A stretch of DNA of 64,000 nucleotides, taken from the NCBI RefSeq assembly GCF_009846525.1, contig NZ_CP024621.1:2046001-2110000 (forward strand), in the 5' to 3' direction. Of this stretch, positions 20,416 to 30,591 are shown piece after piece. Numbering within the stretch: the first letter of the stretch is position 1; the number at the start of each line of letters is the position of its first letter. The DNA comes from Halomonas meridiana (GTDB lineage Bacteria > Pseudomonadota > Gammaproteobacteria > Pseudomonadales > Halomonadaceae). A program made the position numbers and the translations under genes. A model generated the notes under the pieces. The model did no database searches and was not told the origin of the DNA. It saw nothing but the letters and a program-made list of their open reading frames with translations.

Positions 20416-23145
20416 ATGCGCAGCGATGGGGTCGTCATTGCTATCGCCTTTGGCTATTTGGCGCTGCTATTTCTGGTGGCCGCATGGGGAGACCGTCGCG
20501 CCGAACAGGGTCGCTCGCTCATCAATTCGCCGACCGTTTACGCCTTATCGATTGCCGTCTACTGTACGGCCTGGACGTTTTACGGCAGTGTTGGCCGCGC
20601 CGCACAGTATGGCCCTAGCTTTCTGCTGATTTATCTGGGGCCTACGCTGGCCATGCTGCTGGCCCCGTTTACGCTGCGTAAAATGGTGCACATTGCCGCC
20701 CATCAGCGCATTACCTCCATTGCCGATTTCATTAGCGCCCGCTACGGCAAAAGCGCTCAACTCGGGGCGTTGGTCGCCCTTCTGGCCTTGATCACCATTA
20801 CCCCTTACATCGCGCTTCAGCTCAAAGCCATCACGGTGAGTCATGCGGTGCTCATGAACTACCCACTGAGTGCCGACAGCACACTGGACAACGAACGGTT
20901 CTGGATGGATCGCTCTTTTTGGATTGCGATGGTATTAGCGCTGTTCATCATTCTGTTTGGCACCCGCCACCTGGATGCCAGCGAACGCCATGAGGGCATG
21001 GTGGCAGCCATCGCCGTCGAGTCCGTCGTCAAGCTAGTGGCCTTCCTATCGGTGGGTATGTTCGTCACCTTCCTGCTGTTCGATGGGCCTGCCGCCCTTC
21101 TGGCAGACGTCGCCGCGACGCCTGACCTTATCGATAGCATGCGCCTGGAGACGGTGCCGGGAGGCGCCACCGGTTGGGTAGGCATGCTGCTGCTCGCTTT
21201 TCTGGCGTTCTTTACTCTACCCCGGCAATTTCAAGTGCTGGTCGTCGAGAACGTGGACGAACAGCATTTGGAACGCGCGAGTTGGCTGTTTCCACTCTAT
21301 TTGCTATTGATCAACCTGTTCGTGATTCCCATTGCCTTCGCGGGTCTGTTGTTGGGCAAAGGCGACCCGGATAGTTTCGTGCTCACCCTTCCGCTATCCG
21401 CAGGTCTGGAGGGACTGCCGCTCTTGGTGTTCATCGGCGGTCTCTCCGCCGCCACCGGCATGGTCATCGTCGAGACCATCGCGCTCTCGACGATGGTCAG
21501 TAATCAGCTCGTAATGCCGCTGCTGCTAAGGTTCAAAGGGTGGTACACGGGGCGTGAGGGTCGTTTAGCCGACTGGCTGCTCAACGTGCGCCGCCTGGCG
21601 ATCGTGGTCATTCTGCTCATGGGCTATCTCTACCATGCATGGATTGGCGACAGCTATAGCCTCGTAACCATCGGACTGGTCTCGTTTGCAGGTGTGGCGC
21701 AGTTCGCCCCGGCCCTTTTGATTGGGCTGTATTGGCGTGGGGCCACTCGCCGAGGGGCTACGATGGGGATGTTGGCAGGCTTTATGGTGTGGTGTTACAC
21801 GCTGCTGCTGCCGGGCTTTGCACAGTCCGGCTGGCTAGAAGCCTCTTTCGTCACACAGGGGCCCTGGGGCATTGGCTGGTTATCCCCGTACGCCCTGCTG
21901 GGGCTAAGCGGATGGGATATCTATACACACTCGCTGTTTTGGAGCATGGTGTTGAACGTTGGCTTGCTCATCACTATTTCTCTCTTCACTCGCCCCACTC
22001 CCATGGAGCAGACTCAAGCAGCGCTGTTCATCGAAGCCATGCATGCGCCTCTACCGACGGCGTCACGCTGGCAGGGTCAAACCACCGAAGGCGCTCTTTA
22101 CGCACTCTTGGTGCGCTTTTTGGGCCATGGAGCAACGCACCGCGTATTTACCGCCCCGTATGCCTCCTTGGAAAGGTCAGATGCCCACCAGCGCCCCGCG
22201 TCAGGAGCCCTGATCACCCGTGCGGAACAGGCGTTGGCCGGGTCACTCGGCAGTGCGTCTGCCAGCGTATTGATCCATTCCGTGTTGCGCGGTGAAGCGT
22301 TGGACATGGCGTCGGTGCTAACGATTCTCGACACGACCTCCCAGGCATTGGAGTACAACCGTCGACTGGAGCAGAAGTCTCAAGAGCTAGCTCGGGTCGG
22401 TGAGGAACTACGCAGCGCCAACGAGCGGTTGCAAGAAGTAGATCGCATGAAGGATGAGTTCGTTGCAATGGTGAGTCACGAGTTGCGTACCCCACTGACG
22501 TCCATCCGCTCGTTTGCCGAAATATTACGCGATACTCCCGACATCGAAGCAGACAAACGGCAGCAGTTTCTGCGCATCATGGTGCTGGAGAGTGAGCGTC
22601 TATCTCGCCTGATCGATGAAATTCTGGATTTGGCACGACTTGAGAGTGGACGCCTTTCCCTCAAACCCATCCCCGTCGATTTAATGCATATCGCCAAGCA
22701 GAGCAGCCAAGCACTGGCACGGCTTCACGCCGATCAGGGTATCGATGTCGAGTGGGTGACTGACGTATCCATCGCCATGGTCATGGCCGACCCAGACAGG
22801 CTCGAACAAGTCATCATCAATCTGTTGGAAAACGCACGCAAGTTTGCCGACCCCGACCATCCGATCGTACGGTTACACATTTATGCGACAGATCACGCTG
22901 TTTGCTTGAGCGTTGAAGATAATGGGCCCGGCATTCCTGTCGACGAACGTGACAACGTCTTTGAAAAGTTTTATCAGTTGAAATTGGCCAAGCGTAAACA
23001 GGCAGACCAACGACCTAAAGGGAGCGGTTTAGGCTTACCCATTAGCCGCGCCATTATTCATCACTTGGGTGGTAAACTTTGGGTCGACACTTCAGCGTTA
23101 GGTGGCGCTGCCATTAAGCTATCGCTTCCTCGCCATACCGTTTAA
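20416..23145 (+). CDS. Sodium:solute symporter-type sensor histidine kinase (CrbS/CbrA-like)
   Basis: 909 residues. The first 560 or so form a 13-helix SLC5 transporter-like region (FVVAAWGD, ADFISARYGKSAQ, GGLSAATGMVIVETIALSTM). A linker follows, then HisKA with phospho-acceptor His688 (MVSHELRTPLTSIRSF), an N box (NLLENARKFADP), G1 (VEDNGPGIP) and G2 (GSGLGLPISRAI). Relatives CrbS and CbrA link acetate or amino-acid uptake to gene control through a two-component relay. No attached receiver is present; the free receiver at 17781 is the obvious candidate. Substrate is not predictable from sequence. Confidence 0.9.
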   Translation: MRSDGVVIAIAFGYLALLFLVAAWGDRRAEQGRSLINSPTVYALSIAVYCTAWTFYGSVGRAAQYGPSFLLIYLGPTLAMLLAPFTLRKMVHIAAHQRITSIADFISARYGKSAQLGALVALLALITITPYIALQLKAITVSHAVLMNYPLSADSTLDNERFWMDRSFWIAMVLALFIILFGTRHLDASERHEGMVAAIAVESVVKLVAFLSVGMFVTFLLFDGPAALLADVAATPDLIDSMRLETVPGGATGWVGMLLLAFLAFFTLPRQFQVLVVENVDEQHLERASWLFPLYLLLINLFVIPIAFAGLLLGKGDPDSFVLTLPLSAGLEGLPLLVFIGGLSAATGMVIVETIALSTMVSNQLVMPLLLRFKGWYTGREGRLADWLLNVRRLAIVVILLMGYLYHAWIGDSYSLVTIGLVSFAGVAQFAPALLIGLYWRGATRRGATMGMLAGFMVWCYTLLLPGFAQSGWLEASFVTQGPWGIGWLSPYALLGLSGWDIYTHSLFWSMVLNVGLLITISLFTRPTPMEQTQAALFIEAMHAPLPTASRWQGQTTEGALYALLVRFLGHGATHRVFTAPYASLERSDAHQRPASGALITRAEQALAGSLGSASASVLIHSVLRGEALDMASVLTILDTTSQALEYNRRLEQKSQELARVGEELRSANERLQEVDRMKDEFVAMVSHELRTPLTSIRSFAEILRDTPDIEADKRQQFLRIMVLESERLSRLIDEILDLARLESGRLSLKPIPVDLMHIAKQSSQALARLHADQGIDVEWVTDVSIAMVMADPDRLEQVIINLLENARKFADPDHPIVRLHIYATDHAVCLSVEDNGPGIPVDERDNVFEKFYQLKLAKRKQADQRPKGSGLGLPISRAIIHHLGGKLWVDTSALGGAAIKLSLPRHTV

Positions 23146-23263
23146 GTGAACAATTGTGCCATTCAACGCATTGTGACTCAATGTAACTAGCGCCTATCAG
23201 CGCTTTTACGCTATTCTTCGCGGCCTCGCACGTTTTCCCCCTGACAGTCGGAGCAGCGGCACT

Positions 23264-24472
23264 ATGCAAGGGTCAGCGCAAGAAGAGACCAGTACCGGCC
23301 ATTACACCATCGCTATCCAGCCTATCGTCAACGCCCAGCTACACCATGTGGCTGATGAGCTGCTCTATCGTGGCGATTTTTCGGCGGGCACTGCAGCCGT
23401 CTTCGATGATGTGCAAGCCACCGCACGCGCCTGCGCTGTTGCCATCTATGAAATTGGATTGGATAAACTGTGCGGTCAGCGCAAACTCTTTATCAATGCC
23501 TCCGGGGAGTGGTTACTAAACCCGGATCTTGACGGTTTGCCAAAAGAGCAAATCGTGGTCGAAGTGCTTGAAGACACGGCCGTGAGTGATGCACTTTTAA
23601 CGGCGTTACGTCAGTTAAAAACCCAAGGCTATACATTGGCCCTGGATGATTTTGAACTTACCGACGCCAATCGATCATTATTGGCCTTGGCAGATATTAT
23701 TAAGTTCGATATTTCGACTGGGCTTCCGAAGGCACTCATTCAACGTCTTTATCAAGATGGTTATACGCTGTTGGCCGAACGCGTAGAAACCTACGAAGAG
23801 TTTGAACAGTGTAAAGCACTGGGATTTAGCTTATTTCAAGGTTATTTTTATCAGCGCCCACAGGTACAAACGACAAAAACCCAGCGACACAGCACGTCAC
23901 GTGCCAATCAAATGCAGCTACTTGCTCAGCTCTACAGTGATAAAGTGCGCCTGCCGGCGCTGAGCACGCTCATTGCTCGCGACCCATATTTATTAAACGC
24001 CGTCTTCAAGCGCGCCAACTCGGCAGGAAAGGCCTCTCAGCGTCCTGCCTACAAGCTGATGGACTGCATTCACATCATTGGCTTGAAAGAGCTACGTACA
24101 TTGGTATCGATCGTGATGCTCGCGGGGAATAATCCTGCTAGTAAAATCAATCTTACCAGCGGATTAACGCGTGCATTTGCGTGCGAAGCGCTCGCAGAAC
24201 AGCGTGGATTAGACGAGGAAGAAGGCTTCATTGCCGGACTCTTTTCGCATATGCCGGTCATTTTGGGTATCGACCTTGATGCAATGCTGCAAGAACTGCC
24301 GCTGAGCCAAACGATCCATCAAGCCCTCACTTTGCGTCAGGGCCGACTCGGCCGACTGCTCACCGATATCGAAGCAAGCGAACAAGGCAGCACGAGCTCC
24401 GATGTGCCTGCAGAGTTGATGCTGCAGGCGGCAGCTGAAGCACGGGCCTTGATGGACACGCACATTAGCTAG
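23264..24472 (+). CDS. EAL-HDOD signalling protein (YuxH-like)
   Basis: 402 residues: an N-terminal EAL-like domain (about 15-205) and a C-terminal HDOD domain (about 210-390). The EAL part keeps DDFE and ERVE plus LGFSLFQGYFYQRP, but the EAL signature reads DELLYRG and the DFGTG loop reads DDFELTD. Phosphodiesterase activity is therefore doubtful. Such proteins usually act as adaptors that bind partners or sense c-di-GMP. It is monocistronic, overlapping the 3' end of the convergent hlyU-like gene by 8 bp. Confidence 0.85.
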   Translation: MQGSAQEETSTGHYTIAIQPIVNAQLHHVADELLYRGDFSAGTAAVFDDVQATARACAVAIYEIGLDKLCGQRKLFINASGEWLLNPDLDGLPKEQIVVEVLEDTAVSDALLTALRQLKTQGYTLALDDFELTDANRSLLALADIIKFDISTGLPKALIQRLYQDGYTLLAERVETYEEFEQCKALGFSLFQGYFYQRPQVQTTKTQRHSTSRANQMQLLAQLYSDKVRLPALSTLIARDPYLLNAVFKRANSAGKASQRPAYKLMDCIHIIGLKELRTLVSIVMLAGNNPASKINLTSGLTRAFACEALAEQRGLDEEEGFIAGLFSHMPVILGIDLDAMLQELPLSQTIHQALTLRQGRLGRLLTDIEASEQGSTSSDVPAELMLQAAAEARALMDTHIS

Positions 24473-24797
24473 AGGATTGGCTCTCGCGGCGAGGGTCGGG
24501 GTCGAACATCGCATCGCCCACTTCATCGATATAGCGTTGCGCCTTCGACACCATCAAGGCGTCGCACGCGTCACGCCCAGGCAGCATATCGGAACGCTCG
24601 AAGCGGTGCTCCTGAGCGCCCCCTTGGCTATCGGGTTTGCGTATCCAGCCGCTAACACGGTACTGGCCACTTTGGTGATCAGGCTGTGAGACGATGAGGT
24701 ACTCTTTATACTCCACCGGCTCAGCGGCCTTGGTGCCTGTGCTCGCCTCACCACTGCCTTGCGCGCCAAACAGCCCTGATAGCAATTTTTTAAACAT
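24465..24797 (-). CDS. HlyU-family protein
   Basis: 110 residues: an N-terminal basic/hydrophobic segment (MFKKLLSGLFG), a low-complexity Ser/Gly/Ala linker and the HlyU domain with EYKEYLIV, QYRVSGWIRK and EHRFERSDMLPGRD. Named after the Vibrio HlyU regulator, this broader family is widespread and mostly uncharacterised. It lies 54 bp downstream of argG in the same direction and may be cotranscribed. Confidence 0.8.
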   Translation of the reverse strand: MFKKLLSGLFGAQGSGEASTGTKAAEPVEYKEYLIVSQPDHQSGQYRVSGWIRKPDSQGGAQEHRFERSDMLPGRDACDALMVSKAQRYIDEVGDAMFDPDPRRESQSSS

Positions 24798-24851
24798 ACC
24801 GACTCCTGTCCGTTACGCGGTGGCCAGCTTAGCGCTGGCCACCGTCGAACG

Positions 24852-26072
24852 TTAGCTCTGCTGACGGCCTTTACCTGCGGCGATACGCAGCCGCAGTGCA
24901 TTCAGTTTGATGAAGCCTTCGGCGTCTTTTTGGTTGTAAGCGCCCGCGTCGTCTTCGAATGTTGCGATAGACTCATCGAACAGGGACTGCTCGGACTTGC
25001 GCCCCACCACGGTCGCGTTACCTTTGTACAGCTTCATGCGCACCACACCGGAGACACTCTTCTGCGTCTCGTCAATGGCCGCTTGCAGCATACGGCGCTC
25101 CGGGCTCCACCAGTAACCGTTATAGATCACTTCAGCGTATTTGGGCATGAGCTGGTCTTTGAGGTGGGCCTCTTCGCGATCCAGCGTCAGTGATTCGATA
25201 GCGCGGTGGGCACGCAGCATGATCGTTCCCCCCGGCGTTTCATAACAGCCGCGCGACTTCATACCTACATAGCGATTTTCGACGATATCCAGACGACCGA
25301 TACCGTTGTCACCACCCAACTTGTTGAGCTTTTCAAGCACTTCGTGCGGCTTGAGCGCTTCGCCGTCGATGGCCACGATGTCGCCTTTCTCGAACGTCAG
25401 CTCAACGTAGGTGGGCTGCTCTGGCGCGGCTTCCGGTGAAACGCTCCAGCGCCACATGTCCTCTTCGGCTTCGGCCCACGGATCTTCCAAAATGCCGCCT
25501 TCGTAGGAGATGTGCAGCAGGTTGGCATCCATGGAGTAGGGAGATTTCTTCTTCTTGTTGGAGAAATCCACCGGGATGTTGTGCTCTTCGCAGTAAGCCA
25601 TCAGCTTCTCGCGGGACGTTAGGTCCCACTCGCGCCATGGCGCGATGACCTTGACGCCAGGCTTGAGCGCGTAGCCACCCAGCTCGAAACGCACCTGATC
25701 GTTACCTTTACCCGTTGCGCCGTGGGAGATGGCATCGGCGCCGGTTTCGTTAGCAATTTCGATCAGGCGCTTGGCGATCAGCGGGCGAGCAATGGAGGTA
25801 CCCAGCAGGTACTCACCTTCATAGATGGTGTTGGCACGGAACATCGGGAAAACGTAGTCACGCACGAACTCTTCGCGCAGGTCTTCGATGTAAATCTCTT
25901 TCACGCCGAGAGCCTGGGCTTTAGCACGGGCGGGCTCGACTTCTTCACCTTGACCGATGTCGGCAGTAAAGGTCACTACCTCGCAGTTGTAGGTCTCTTG
26001 CAACCACTTAACGATAACGGACGTGTCCAGGCCGCCTGAGTACGCCAGCACAACCTTTTTGACATCGGACAT
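24852..26072 (-). CDS. argG: Argininosuccinate synthase
   Basis: 406-residue ATP-dependent ligase that joins citrulline and aspartate in arginine biosynthesis. The N terminus has the PP-motif [17 protein letters not shown], followed by [15 protein letters not shown] and the C-terminal GCYETPGGT. The length and start ([14 protein letters not shown], preceded by AAGGAGC) are typical. It is divergent from rnt across 207 bp. Confidence 0.98.
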   Translation of the reverse strand: MSDVKKVVLAYSGGLDTSVIVKWLQETYNCEVVTFTADIGQGEEVEPARAKAQALGVKEIYIEDLREEFVRDYVFPMFRANTIYEGEYLLGTSIARPLIAKRLIEIANETGADAISHGATGKGNDQVRFELGGYALKPGVKVIAPWREWDLTSREKLMAYCEEHNIPVDFSNKKKKSPYSMDANLLHISYEGGILEDPWAEAEEDMWRWSVSPEAAPEQPTYVELTFEKGDIVAIDGEALKPHEVLEKLNKLGGDNGIGRLDIVENRYVGMKSRGCYETPGGTIMLRAHRAIESLTLDREEAHLKDQLMPKYAEVIYNGYWWSPERRMLQAAIDETQKSVSGVVRMKLYKGNATVVGRKSEQSLFDESIATFEDDAGAYNQKDAEGFIKLNALRLRIAAGKGRQQS

Positions 26073-26279
26073 TCTTTGCTCCTTGTAAAAAGCAGTTCAC
26101 CAAAAGGGGCAGCGCCCGTCAGCGCTACCGGTTATTCAAACTGAGAGTATAGCGTTCTCAATGCTCAGCGAATACCGTCAACGACGCCTTAGGGGTAAAG
26201 CTGCTAGAATCACCCCAACCGTAGCGGCAACTGACACCGCTAACCCTGACCGACTACTCGCTTTACTAAGGAGAGCTGC

Positions 26280-26951
26280 ATGAGCGAGGCAATTGCCCGC
26301 GAATTGATGGCCCAGCGTTTTCGCAGTTATTTACCGGTTGTCATCGATTTGGAGACGGGTGGGTTCAATGCCCAGACGGATGCCGTATTAGAGATTGCAG
26401 CGGTCACACTCACCATGGACCCCGATGGCAATTTACTGCCTGATGCCACCTATGCGTATCATATCCACCCCTTCGAGGGCGCTAACGTCGAACAGTCGGC
26501 GCTAGACTTTACAGGCATCAATTTGGATGACCCGCTTCGGCGCCAGGTGGCGTTGAGCGAAGCTGAAGCACTGGGTGAAATTTTTCGGCCCATTCGTAAG
26601 TCGTTGAAGGCACACGGCTGTTCGCGGGCGATTCTCGTAGGCCACAATGCCGCTTTCGACCACGGTTTTTTAAACGCGGCGGCCAACCGCTGCAACGTCA
26701 AGCGCAACCCGTTCCACCCTTTCTCCAGTTTCGATACGGCAACGCTGGCCGGTTTCGTGTATGGGCAAACCGTGCTAGCTAGAGCTTGCCGCGCCGCGGG
26801 GATCGAGTTCGACAATAAAGCGGCCCACTCGGCGCGCTACGACACCGAACGCACGGCCGAGCTGTTTTGCGCCATGGTCAACCGTTACAAAGATCTCGGC
26901 GGCTGGCGACTAGCGCAGCGTGAGCAGGCATTGGATGGTGGCGATGAGTAA
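26280..26951 (+). CDS. rnt: Ribonuclease T
   Basis: 223-residue DEDDh 3'-5' exoribonuclease that trims tRNA and other stable RNAs. Motifs: [10 protein letters not shown] (Exo I), [12 protein letters not shown] (Exo II) and [14 protein letters not shown] (Exo III). The start [19 protein letters not shown], preceded by AAGGAGAG, matches the family. Divergent from argG. Confidence 0.96.
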   Translation: MSEAIARELMAQRFRSYLPVVIDLETGGFNAQTDAVLEIAAVTLTMDPDGNLLPDATYAYHIHPFEGANVEQSALDFTGINLDDPLRRQVALSEAEALGEIFRPIRKSLKAHGCSRAILVGHNAAFDHGFLNAAANRCNVKRNPFHPFSSFDTATLAGFVYGQTVLARACRAAGIEFDNKAAHSARYDTERTAELFCAMVNRYKDLGGWRLAQREQALDGGDE

Positions 26952-27144
26952 TCCTTACCATCGCCCCCTTGAAACAGCATGTAATGCAGCAGAAATGGCT
27001 TTACGCTAAACTTTGCGTCGCTTACGAGCGCTTGGCTCGCAGCGCGACGTAAAGGTGCGCTTGCGACGTACCGGCAAGCAAAGGAGTGACCGCTTGCCGT
27101 CAACAACGATGAAACCAACCGTTTTCAGGAGATGAGACGTTTCC

Positions 27145-28404
27145 ATGGCCCAGCATAATGCCTTTTACGCCCAGTCCGGTGGCGTTACCGCCGTCATCAA
27201 TGCCAGCGCCTGCGGCGTTATCGAAGCTTGCCGGCAAGCCCCCGACCAAATCGGCAAGGTGTATGCCGGCCATAACGGCATTATTGGTGCGCTGACGGAA
27301 GATCTGATCGACGTCACCCAAGAGAGTGATGAGGCCATTGCTGCGCTTCGTCATACGCCGGGTGGCGCCTTTGGTTCCTGCCGCTACAAGCTGAAGGACA
27401 TCGACACCCACCGCGCCCAGTACGAGCGCCTGATCGAGGTCTTCAAAGCACACGATATTCGCTATTTCTTCTATAACGGCGGCGGCGACAGTGCCGATAC
27501 CTGCCTAAAAGTTTCTCAGCTCTCCGAAAAACTTGGATATCCGCTGACGGCCATTCACGTTCCCAAAACCGTCGATAATGATCTACCTATTACCGACAAC
27601 AGCCCTGGTTTCGGCAGCGTCGCGAAATACATTGCCACGTCGACCCGGGAAGCATCGCTGGATATCGCCTCCATGTGCGCCACCTCCACTAAGGTGTTCG
27701 TGCTGGAAGTCATGGGTCGCCATGCGGGCTGGATCGCTGCCGCCGGCGGTTTGGCAGGTGACGGGGAAGGCGAGCCTCCGCACTTGATCATTTTCCCGGA
27801 AGTCTCTTTCAACCGTAAAGCGGTCATGGCGCGCGTGGATGAAAGCGTCAAGAAATACGGTTACTGCGTAATCGTTGTGTCCGAAGGCGCGCGTTATGAA
27901 GATGGCACCTTCCTGGCAGATGCAGGTAATACCGACGCCTTCGGCCACCGCCAGCTGGGCGGCGTTGCGCCTACCTTGGCCGGCATGATCAAGCAAGATT
28001 TAGGTTATAAATACCACTGGGCAGTGGCCGATTATCTGCAGCGTGCAGCGCGCCACTTAGCGTCCAAAACCGACGTTGAGCAAGCCTATGCGGTAGGCCG
28101 TGAGGCGGTAACGCTGGCACTGGCAGGCAAAAACTCCATGATGCCTGCGATCCGCCGCATTTCACAAAGCCCTTACCAGTGGGACGTGATCTCTGCGCCG
28201 TTGTCGCAAATCGCGAACCAAGAGAAGTTCATGCCCCGCGACTTCATCAGCGAGAGCGGCTTCGATATTACCCAAGCGTGCCGTGACTACCTGTCGCCGC
28301 TCATTCAGGGTGAAGACTTCCCGCCCTTCGAGAATGGCCTACCCAAAGTCGCTAAGCTCAAACTGGCGAAAGTACAGCAAAAACTGCCTAAATTCACGCT
28401 GTAA
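27145..28404 (+). CDS. pfp: PPi-type 6-phosphofructokinase
   Basis: 419 residues. FYNGGGDSADT places Asp where ATP enzymes have Gly in the phosphate-donor site, and PKTVDNDL carries Lys in place of the Gly of ATP-type enzymes. Both point to pyrophosphate as donor. DLPITDNSPGFGSV and EVMGRHAGWIAAAGGL are family blocks. The reaction is reversible between fructose-6-phosphate and the 1,6-bisphosphate. CAGGAG precedes the ATG at 27145. A terminator follows at 28427. The inorganic pyrophosphatase gene is only 2.2 kb away, so the two enzymes draw on the same PPi pool. Confidence 0.93.
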   Translation: MAQHNAFYAQSGGVTAVINASACGVIEACRQAPDQIGKVYAGHNGIIGALTEDLIDVTQESDEAIAALRHTPGGAFGSCRYKLKDIDTHRAQYERLIEVFKAHDIRYFFYNGGGDSADTCLKVSQLSEKLGYPLTAIHVPKTVDNDLPITDNSPGFGSVAKYIATSTREASLDIASMCATSTKVFVLEVMGRHAGWIAAAGGLAGDGEGEPPHLIIFPEVSFNRKAVMARVDESVKKYGYCVIVVSEGARYEDGTFLADAGNTDAFGHRQLGGVAPTLAGMIKQDLGYKYHWAVADYLQRAARHLASKTDVEQAYAVGREAVTLALAGKNSMMPAIRRISQSPYQWDVISAPLSQIANQEKFMPRDFISESGFDITQACRDYLSPLIQGEDFPPFENGLPKVAKLKLAKVQQKLPKFTL

Positions 28405-28426
28405 CGCCTGCTGGCGGCCGACGCTC

Positions 28427-28457
28427 AAGGGGCGATGATGCCGTCATCGCCCCTTTT
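28427..28457 (+). terminator. Intrinsic terminator of pfp
   Basis: A 12-bp perfect stem (AAGGGGCGATGA / TCATCGCCCCTT) around TGCCG, ending in TTTTT. It lies 22 bp after the pfp stop and also faces the 3' end of the convergent kinase/phosphatase gene. Confidence 0.9.
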
Positions 28458-28502
28458 TAATGGCAAGCCTGATGACTGGTGGATATGCGCTCGGCAGGTG
28501 CC

Positions 28503-30218
28503 CTAACGCAATAGCCAAGACAGCACCAGTAGTAATAGCAAAATACCCGCCACACCTTGCCAAAAGCGTCGAGACTCCGTGCGCGGCTCCTCGCGCTGGG
28601 GAAGCCGTCCTAGCGGAATCCGTAGCGCATGGAGAAATTCTGACATACGCCTGAAACGCAGCGGCCGCTGGGGATCCAGCGCTCGTCGTAACGCGTCATC
28701 CAGCGCAGGCGTTATTTCCGGATTGGTCGTACGGGCGCTACGGTAACTGAGCTCTTCTAAATCGGTATGACAACGCAGTTTGTTTGGCGTCAGCGTGTAG
28801 GGTAACGCACCGGTCAGCAGCCAATAGACCGTGGATGCCAGCGAGTACTGATCACTGCGTCGGCCCACGCTGTCGCCTAAGGCGTATTCGGGGGCAGTAT
28901 GCTCGTTAAAACCGATTTGACGAAGCAGCTCACCCGAATGACGGTGACCATCGACCTCGCGCATGTGACAGGCGCTGAAGTCGGCCAGCACCACTTTGCC
29001 ATGCTGATCGATCAGCACGTTGTCTGGGGCGATTTGCTGATGGATGATATCGCGATGATGCAGGGCTTGGACGGCCTTACCTAGCTGATTGGCGATATCC
29101 AAACGCTGAATGAGGCTCGCCTGGGGATGTCGCTCGGCCCAATGGCGCAGCGTCTCGCCTTCCACGTTCTGCATGAGGTAGTAGAGGTAGCGACGCGGAC
29201 GAGAAGGCTCCATGACTTTGACCACGAAGGGAGAGTTCACCCGTTCGACCACCCACTGCTGCAGAAGAAAGTGCTCCAGGTAGGCATTGCGCAGCGATAG
29301 CTCCGGACTCGGCGCTTTCATCACCATCACCCGATCGCTGTGCACGTCGCGTACGCGGTACACCCTCGACTGCGCATTGCGGGATAGCACCGCCTGCACT
29401 TCCAAACCATCCAAACGCTCGCCGGGTGTCAGTTCCGGAGGAATCGGCAAATCACCGTACAGCAAGTTGGGATGGTCGGAGGCCTCCTCCGGCAACTCGT
29501 CGATACGAAGCAGCTGAAAGCAAAATTGATCGCCCCCGTAGCCCCGCTCTTGAGCACGCTGCTTCGCCTCGCTCGCCAAACGCTCGCAGGCGGCATCCAG
29601 ATCGCTGGCATCTTGACGAATGAGACGCACGTAGTCCGAAGGCATTAGCGTCCCGCGCACCGCTTGGGTGGTGAACACGAAAAGATCGCCCTGCTTCAGC
29701 GCCAGATGGGTGTAGTCGATGTCGACACTGCCATCCATCCCCAGCGCGCGTGAGGGGTAGCGATACCCGCCCACATCGGTCACGTGGTCACGGGTCAACT
29801 GTTCGAACTCAGCCCCTCGCAAGCGAAACACCAGCGTATCGCCCATGTGGAAGAGATGACCCTCGCGGCCTAAAAACACCATGGCAGAGAGCGACGAGAC
29901 AAAACTCCCCTCTTTGACATGCTGGCTTTGGCTGTAGCACCAGCTATTCAAGGCACGCAGCACGCGAGTGGCCGATGTTTTGGTGTCCCAATGATCTGGC
30001 GTCGAGTAGTAATCCGCAAGAAACCCACGCACGCTCAAGTCCCCCGCCTGTTTCGCCATGGTATTGCGAGAGATCGAGTCACTAATCACCGCACAGCCGC
30101 CCTTCACTTTCAACAGTGGCGCTTCCGGCAGACGCACCGACATCGAGCTGCGGTGCTGCCGCCGCTCCGGGGCAACGAACGCTTGACCATAACTAATTAG
30201 TAACTGGGCGTGCGCCAA
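28503..30218 (-). CDS. Fused PP2C-like / Ser-Thr kinase-like protein, probably inactive in both domains
   Basis: 571 residues from a TTG start (30218) with AGGAGG five bases upstream. A PP2C-like domain (about 25-240) is followed by a kinase-like domain (about 270-535) and a C-terminal membrane anchor (about 551-570). In PP2C, the second metal Asp is lost (FVFTTQAV, Q185) and the final DN reads DQ (231). In the kinase, Lys301 is kept, but the catalytic loop reads HQQIAPDN (393-400) without the catalytic Asp, and DFG reads DFS. Homologues recalled from memory have HQD and TDG here. It may act as a pseudoenzyme scaffold. It is convergent with pfp. Confidence 0.82.
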   Translation of the reverse strand: MAHAQLLISYGQAFVAPERRQHRSSMSVRLPEAPLLKVKGGCAVISDSISRNTMAKQAGDLSVRGFLADYYSTPDHWDTKTSATRVLRALNSWCYSQSQHVKEGSFVSSLSAMVFLGREGHLFHMGDTLVFRLRGAEFEQLTRDHVTDVGGYRYPSRALGMDGSVDIDYTHLALKQGDLFVFTTQAVRGTLMPSDYVRLIRQDASDLDAACERLASEAKQRAQERGYGGDQFCFQLLRIDELPEEASDHPNLLYGDLPIPPELTPGERLDGLEVQAVLSRNAQSRVYRVRDVHSDRVMVMKAPSPELSLRNAYLEHFLLQQWVVERVNSPFVVKVMEPSRPRRYLYYLMQNVEGETLRHWAERHPQASLIQRLDIANQLGKAVQALHHRDIIHQQIAPDNVLIDQHGKVVLADFSACHMREVDGHRHSGELLRQIGFNEHTAPEYALGDSVGRRSDQYSLASTVYWLLTGALPYTLTPNKLRCHTDLEELSYRSARTTNPEITPALDDALRRALDPQRPLRFRRMSEFLHALRIPLGRLPQREEPRTESRRFWQGVAGILLLLLVLSWLLR

Positions 30219-30479
30219 CTCATCCTCCTAGGCTTACGGCTCACCATCGCAACGACATCTTAGGAACCTCTGACGGCCCTGGCTACCACGGGGGCTATCA
30301 TACACGCTGGCAACGCGAAGCGATGCCCACCAAACGTCGCGAACGGTGCAAAATCCCCTGTCCGCCTCTCATGGCGCCAGCGCATGAAGGGCGACTCTCC
30401 TTGCCGCTTTAACCGGCCAAGCGCGTAACGATGATTTTCTACCGCGTCCACCCCTTAACTGCCAAACACCTATGTCGCA
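30219..30479. other. Intergenic region upstream of ppa, no gene seen
   Basis: The non-coding part between the TTG start of the kinase-like gene and the ppa promoter. No conserved motif or convincing reading frame is seen; it must hold the leftward promoter of the kinase-like gene, but no clear -35/-10 pair stands out. Confidence 0.5.
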
Positions 30480-30509
30480 TTGGTAATCTATCGACCATGT
30501 TCGTATAAT
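30480..30509 (+). promoter_or_regulatory. Predicted sigma70 promoter of ppa
   Basis: TTGGTA at 30480-30485 and a perfect TATAAT at 30504-30509 with an 18-bp spacer. The start of transcription would be about 75 bp before the ppa ATG. Confidence 0.6.
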
Positions 30510-30591
30510 TCTCCACCATTAATGCAATGCATCAACTGCTTAGTGACTGTGCTCTACAGTCGGTAAGAAAAGCCAAGCCAAGGAACCAACG

